DNA of 8,361 nt, from assembly GCA_947167535.1 (NCBI GenBank), contig CAMVIL010000042.1, positions 1 through 8,361 on the forward strand, read 5' to 3'. The DNA is from an uncultured Ruminococcus sp. (GTDB taxonomy: Bacteria; Bacillota; Clostridia; Oscillospirales; Ruminococcaceae). Position numbers and translations under genes: made by a program. This document shows, piece after piece, positions 6,795 through 8,361 of this stretch. The notes below the pieces were generated by a model. It saw nothing but the letters and a program-made list of their open reading frames with translations. It ran no database searches and was not told where the DNA came from. Within the stretch, counting starts at the first letter, position 1. Every line of letters starts with the position of its first letter.

Positions 6795-6820
6795 ATACCA
6801 CATTTCCACATAAATTACAA
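6792..6820 (-). promoter_or_regulatory. Promoter of the glgP-malQ operon
   Basis: On the minus strand, TTGTAA (6815-6820, 4 of 6 to consensus) and a perfect TATAAT (6792-6797) are 17 bases apart. TGG directly before the -10 supplies the extended -10 TG. Upstream (6821-6860) is AT-rich with A/T tracts, including the perfect palindrome AAAATATTTT at 6831-6840, and could act as an UP element. The start point would be near 6785, so the leader is about 208 bases and begins in the cloverleaf element. No clear CcpA (cre) site was found in the region. Confidence 0.8.
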
Positions 6821-6885
6821 TACCCTTACAAAAATATTTTAAAGATTTGTTAATATTGCATAAACACACGTATTCCCCGTTGACA

Positions 6886-6914
6886 TTGACAACACCCCCG
6901 AAATATGATACAAT
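6886..6914 (+). promoter_or_regulatory. Promoter of the ABC exporter operon
   Basis: TTGACA (6886-6891) and TACAAT (6909-6914) are separated by 17 bases, with TGA before the -10 giving an extended -10. A second TTGACA sits directly upstream (6880-6885), making a tandem TTGACATTGACA; only the second has correct spacing. The start point is expected near 6921, leaving a leader of about 39 bases with AAAGGA (6947-6952) 7 bases before the ATG. It diverges from the glgP promoter, with 59 bases between the two utilised -35 boxes' nearest ends counting the tandem copy, so a regulator bound between them could affect both. Confidence 0.82.
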
Positions 6915-6959
6915 GATTATATATGCTATGATAATCCCACAAACAGAAAGGACTCAACT

Positions 6960-7712
6960 ATGGAAGACAACAGACCAACGGTGCTGAGCGTCGAGCACCT
7001 GTCAAAGCAATATAAAAAAGGCGTCTACGCTTCACAGGACGTCACCTTTGACGTGAAAGAGGGCGAGATCTTCGCGCTCATAGGTCCCAACGGCGCAGGA
7101 AAGACCACCACCATCCGAATGATAGCCACCCTGCTCAAGCCCACCGAGGGCGACGCTAAAGTCGGCGGCTGTTCGATAAAGACCGACCCCGCAGGCGTGC
7201 GCGGGAACCTCACCTACCTCCCCGACGAGGCGGGCGCTTACAAGAATATGAAGGGCAGGCAGTACCTGCGCTTTATGGCGGAGATGTACGCCGACAACCG
7301 CAGTCAGGTTGACGGGTTCGTCAAAGAGGCGGAGAAGATATGTGCGCTGGGCGACAGGCTCGACGACAAGATCGAGACCTACTCCCGCGGCATGACGAGA
7401 AAGCTTCTGCTCGCCCGCACCATTATGTCCAAGCCGAAGATAGCAATACTCGACGAGCCGACCTCGGGACTTGATATCATCAACGCCCTCGAGATACGCC
7501 GCATGATAAAGGAACTGGCGGCGGACGGCATGAGCTTTCTGCTGTCCTCACACAATATGCTGGAGATAGAATACGTATCCGACCGCGTGGGCATAATCGC
7601 CAAGGGGCATCTGCTGGTCACCGGCAAGCCCAGGGAGCTCCTAGAACGCTACGAGGCTCAGAACCTTGAGGAAGTTTTTGAAAGGGTGGTGAACGAGAAT
7701 GAAGTTCGTTAG
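6960..7712 (+). CDS. ABC transporter ATP-binding subunit (ABC-2/NatA-like exporter)
   Basis: Nucleotide-binding subunit that powers an ABC-2 type membrane exporter from the cytoplasmic face. The 250 residues form a complete domain: Walker A GPNGAGKTT (42-50), a Q-loop region reading YLPDE (86-90) with Asp where Gln is typical, a degenerate signature YSRGM (141-145) in place of LSGGQ, Walker B IAILDEP (161-167) with catalytic E166, a D-loop SGLD (169-172), and the H-loop SSH with H198. The short signature and the YLPDE motif are common in NatA-like proteins and do not imply loss of ATPase activity. The C-terminal NLEEVFERVV (235-244) is also typical of this class. It is the first gene of the operon and its end overlaps the permease start. 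The substrate (ions, peptides, antibiotics) cannot be told from the sequence. natA would be the nearest symbol but is not assigned. Confidence 0.95.
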   Translation: MEDNRPTVLSVEHLSKQYKKGVYASQDVTFDVKEGEIFALIGPNGAGKTTTIRMIATLLKPTEGDAKVGGCSIKTDPAGVRGNLTYLPDEAGAYKNMKGRQYLRFMAEMYADNRSQVDGFVKEAEKICALGDRLDDKIETYSRGMTRKLLLARTIMSKPKIAILDEPTSGLDIINALEIRRMIKELAADGMSFLLSSHNMLEIEYVSDRVGIIAKGHLLVTGKPRELLERYEAQNLEEVFERVVNENEVR

Positions 7713-8361
7713 TCTTTTGAAAAAAGAGCTCCGCGAGATGCTCAACACCCAGACGATATTCATGCTGGTGCTCATGCTCTTCATGATGTACGGCATGGGC
7801 GGTATGCTCAACAAGTCCGCCGAGAAAGCCAGCGAGGAAAGCAGTAAGATAACCATCTGCGACCTCGACGATACCAAGTTCACACAGTCGGTGCTGATGT
7901 TCCTCGAACATCCCACCAGCGATATGCAGAACGAGGTCAACAGTATCACCCTCAATTCCGACGACTACGCCGCCGAGCTGGACAGGCTCGGAGTCAAGAG
8001 CTTCGTTATCATACCCGAGGGCTTCACCGACAACATCAACAACGGCAAGCAGGCTCAGGTCACCTACGTCAGCCGCATGACTTCAATGTCGATGCTCTCA
8101 AACGTAAACGTAGGCTCCGAGACGGCGCTTCAGCTTATAAGCTCTGCCGTCAAGACCGCGATGTACTCCGACTTCAAGAGCCGCGGCAAGCTCACCGACA
8201 GCGAGGCGGCTCTCATAGAATCGCCCGTCACCGTTGAGGAATGCACCATAGTCCGCGACAAGAGCGAGAGCATCTCTCAGCTGATACTCTACTCCAGCCT
8301 TTACAGCCGCTCGCTGTTCATGCCGATGGTGGTGTACATACTGATACTGCTGGGCTCCCAG
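7699..8361 (+). CDS. ABC-2 type permease (NatB-like), N-terminal part, cut by window edge
   Basis: Membrane subunit partner of the preceding ATPase. The first 221 codons are present. A short cytoplasmic amphipathic start (MKFVSLLKKELREML) is followed by transmembrane segment 1 (about residues 19-37), a large extracytoplasmic domain (about 38-204), and the beginning of transmembrane segment 2 (about 206-221, running off the window). In the outer domain, SFVIIPEGFTDNINNG (101-116) is the pattern I associate with the ABC2_membrane_3 / NatB and YhgE-like permeases. The ATG overlaps the ATPase gene by 14 bases in another frame, with AGGGTGGTG ahead of it as ribosome binding site, so stoichiometric coupled translation is likely. 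No stop or frameshift is seen up to the edge. The C-terminal membrane bundle and any fusion domain lie outside the window. Confidence 0.9.
   Translation, partial: MKFVSLLKKELREMLNTQTIFMLVLMLFMMYGMGGMLNKSAEKASEESSKITICDLDDTKFTQSVLMFLEHPTSDMQNEVNSITLNSDDYAAELDRLGVKSFVIIPEGFTDNINNGKQAQVTYVSRMTSMSMLSNVNVGSETALQLISSAVKTAMYSDFKSRGKLTDSEAALIESPVTVEECTIVRDKSESISQLILYSSLYSRSLFMPMVVYILILLGSQ

Noticed and set aside
6639..6869. Small minus-strand open frame (76 codons) upstream of glgP
   Set aside because: It runs through the glgP promoter and the cloverleaf element, and its middle is simply the translated palindrome. Its start lies upstream of the predicted transcription start and has no good ribosome binding site.
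6578..6959. CcpA (cre) or LacI-type operator controlling glgP
   Set aside because: I looked for a TGWAANCGNTNWCA-like site on both strands; the closest stretch (TGAAGCTGTTAA, minus strand of the leader) lacks the central CG and the symmetry.
1..8361. CRISPR array, insertion sequence or phage/defence genes
   Set aside because: No spaced direct repeats, transposase, integrase or nuclease motifs are visible; all coding space is taken by the six assigned genes.

Overview
The window reads as ordinary chromosome of a Gram-positive anaerobe of the Clostridia, most likely a Ruminococcus-like member of the Oscillospiraceae. This placement is inferred, not proven. The signs are strong GGAGG-type ribosome binding sites, near-consensus sigma-A promoters with 17-bp spacers, GC-rich genes separated by AT-rich gaps, a lipoprotein signal, a VanG/Ddl-type ligase, and a eukaryotic-type HisA of the kind known from some clostridia. 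Six genes are present, four complete and two cut by the window edges, together with two informative intergenic regions.

Positions 1-2560 hold a minus-strand operon read from right to left. A consensus promoter (about 2525-2553) drives a lipoprotein with a transglutaminase-like domain, then a HIS6-like HisA, then the N-terminal half of a D-Ala-D-Ala/D-Ser type ligase that runs off the left edge. The gaps are 6 and 2 bases, so translational coupling is likely. Two of the three products point to the envelope (peptidoglycan precursor ligase, surface lipoprotein); the histidine enzyme has no his gene beside it.

Positions 2576-6820 hold a second minus-strand operon: glycogen/maltodextrin phosphorylase followed 12 bases later by 4-alpha-glucanotransferase (amylomaltase). 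The pair breaks down glycogen or maltodextrins: the transferase rebuilds short chains into longer ones that the phosphorylase can attack, giving glucose-1-phosphate. A hairpin terminator follows the second gene. The promoter lies about 215 bases upstream of the phosphorylase, so the leader is long and structured. It begins with a 77-base cloverleaf-like palindromic element whose right edge abuts the promoter's -10 box.

Positions 6880-8361 hold a divergent plus-strand operon with its own promoter: an ATP-binding subunit and, overlapping it by 14 bases, the N-terminal part of an ABC-2 type permease, together a NatAB-like exporter of unknown substrate. No exotic defence or mobile system was found. 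The points most worth a second look are the cloverleaf repeat capping the glgP-malQ transcript and the eukaryotic-type HisA outside any his cluster.
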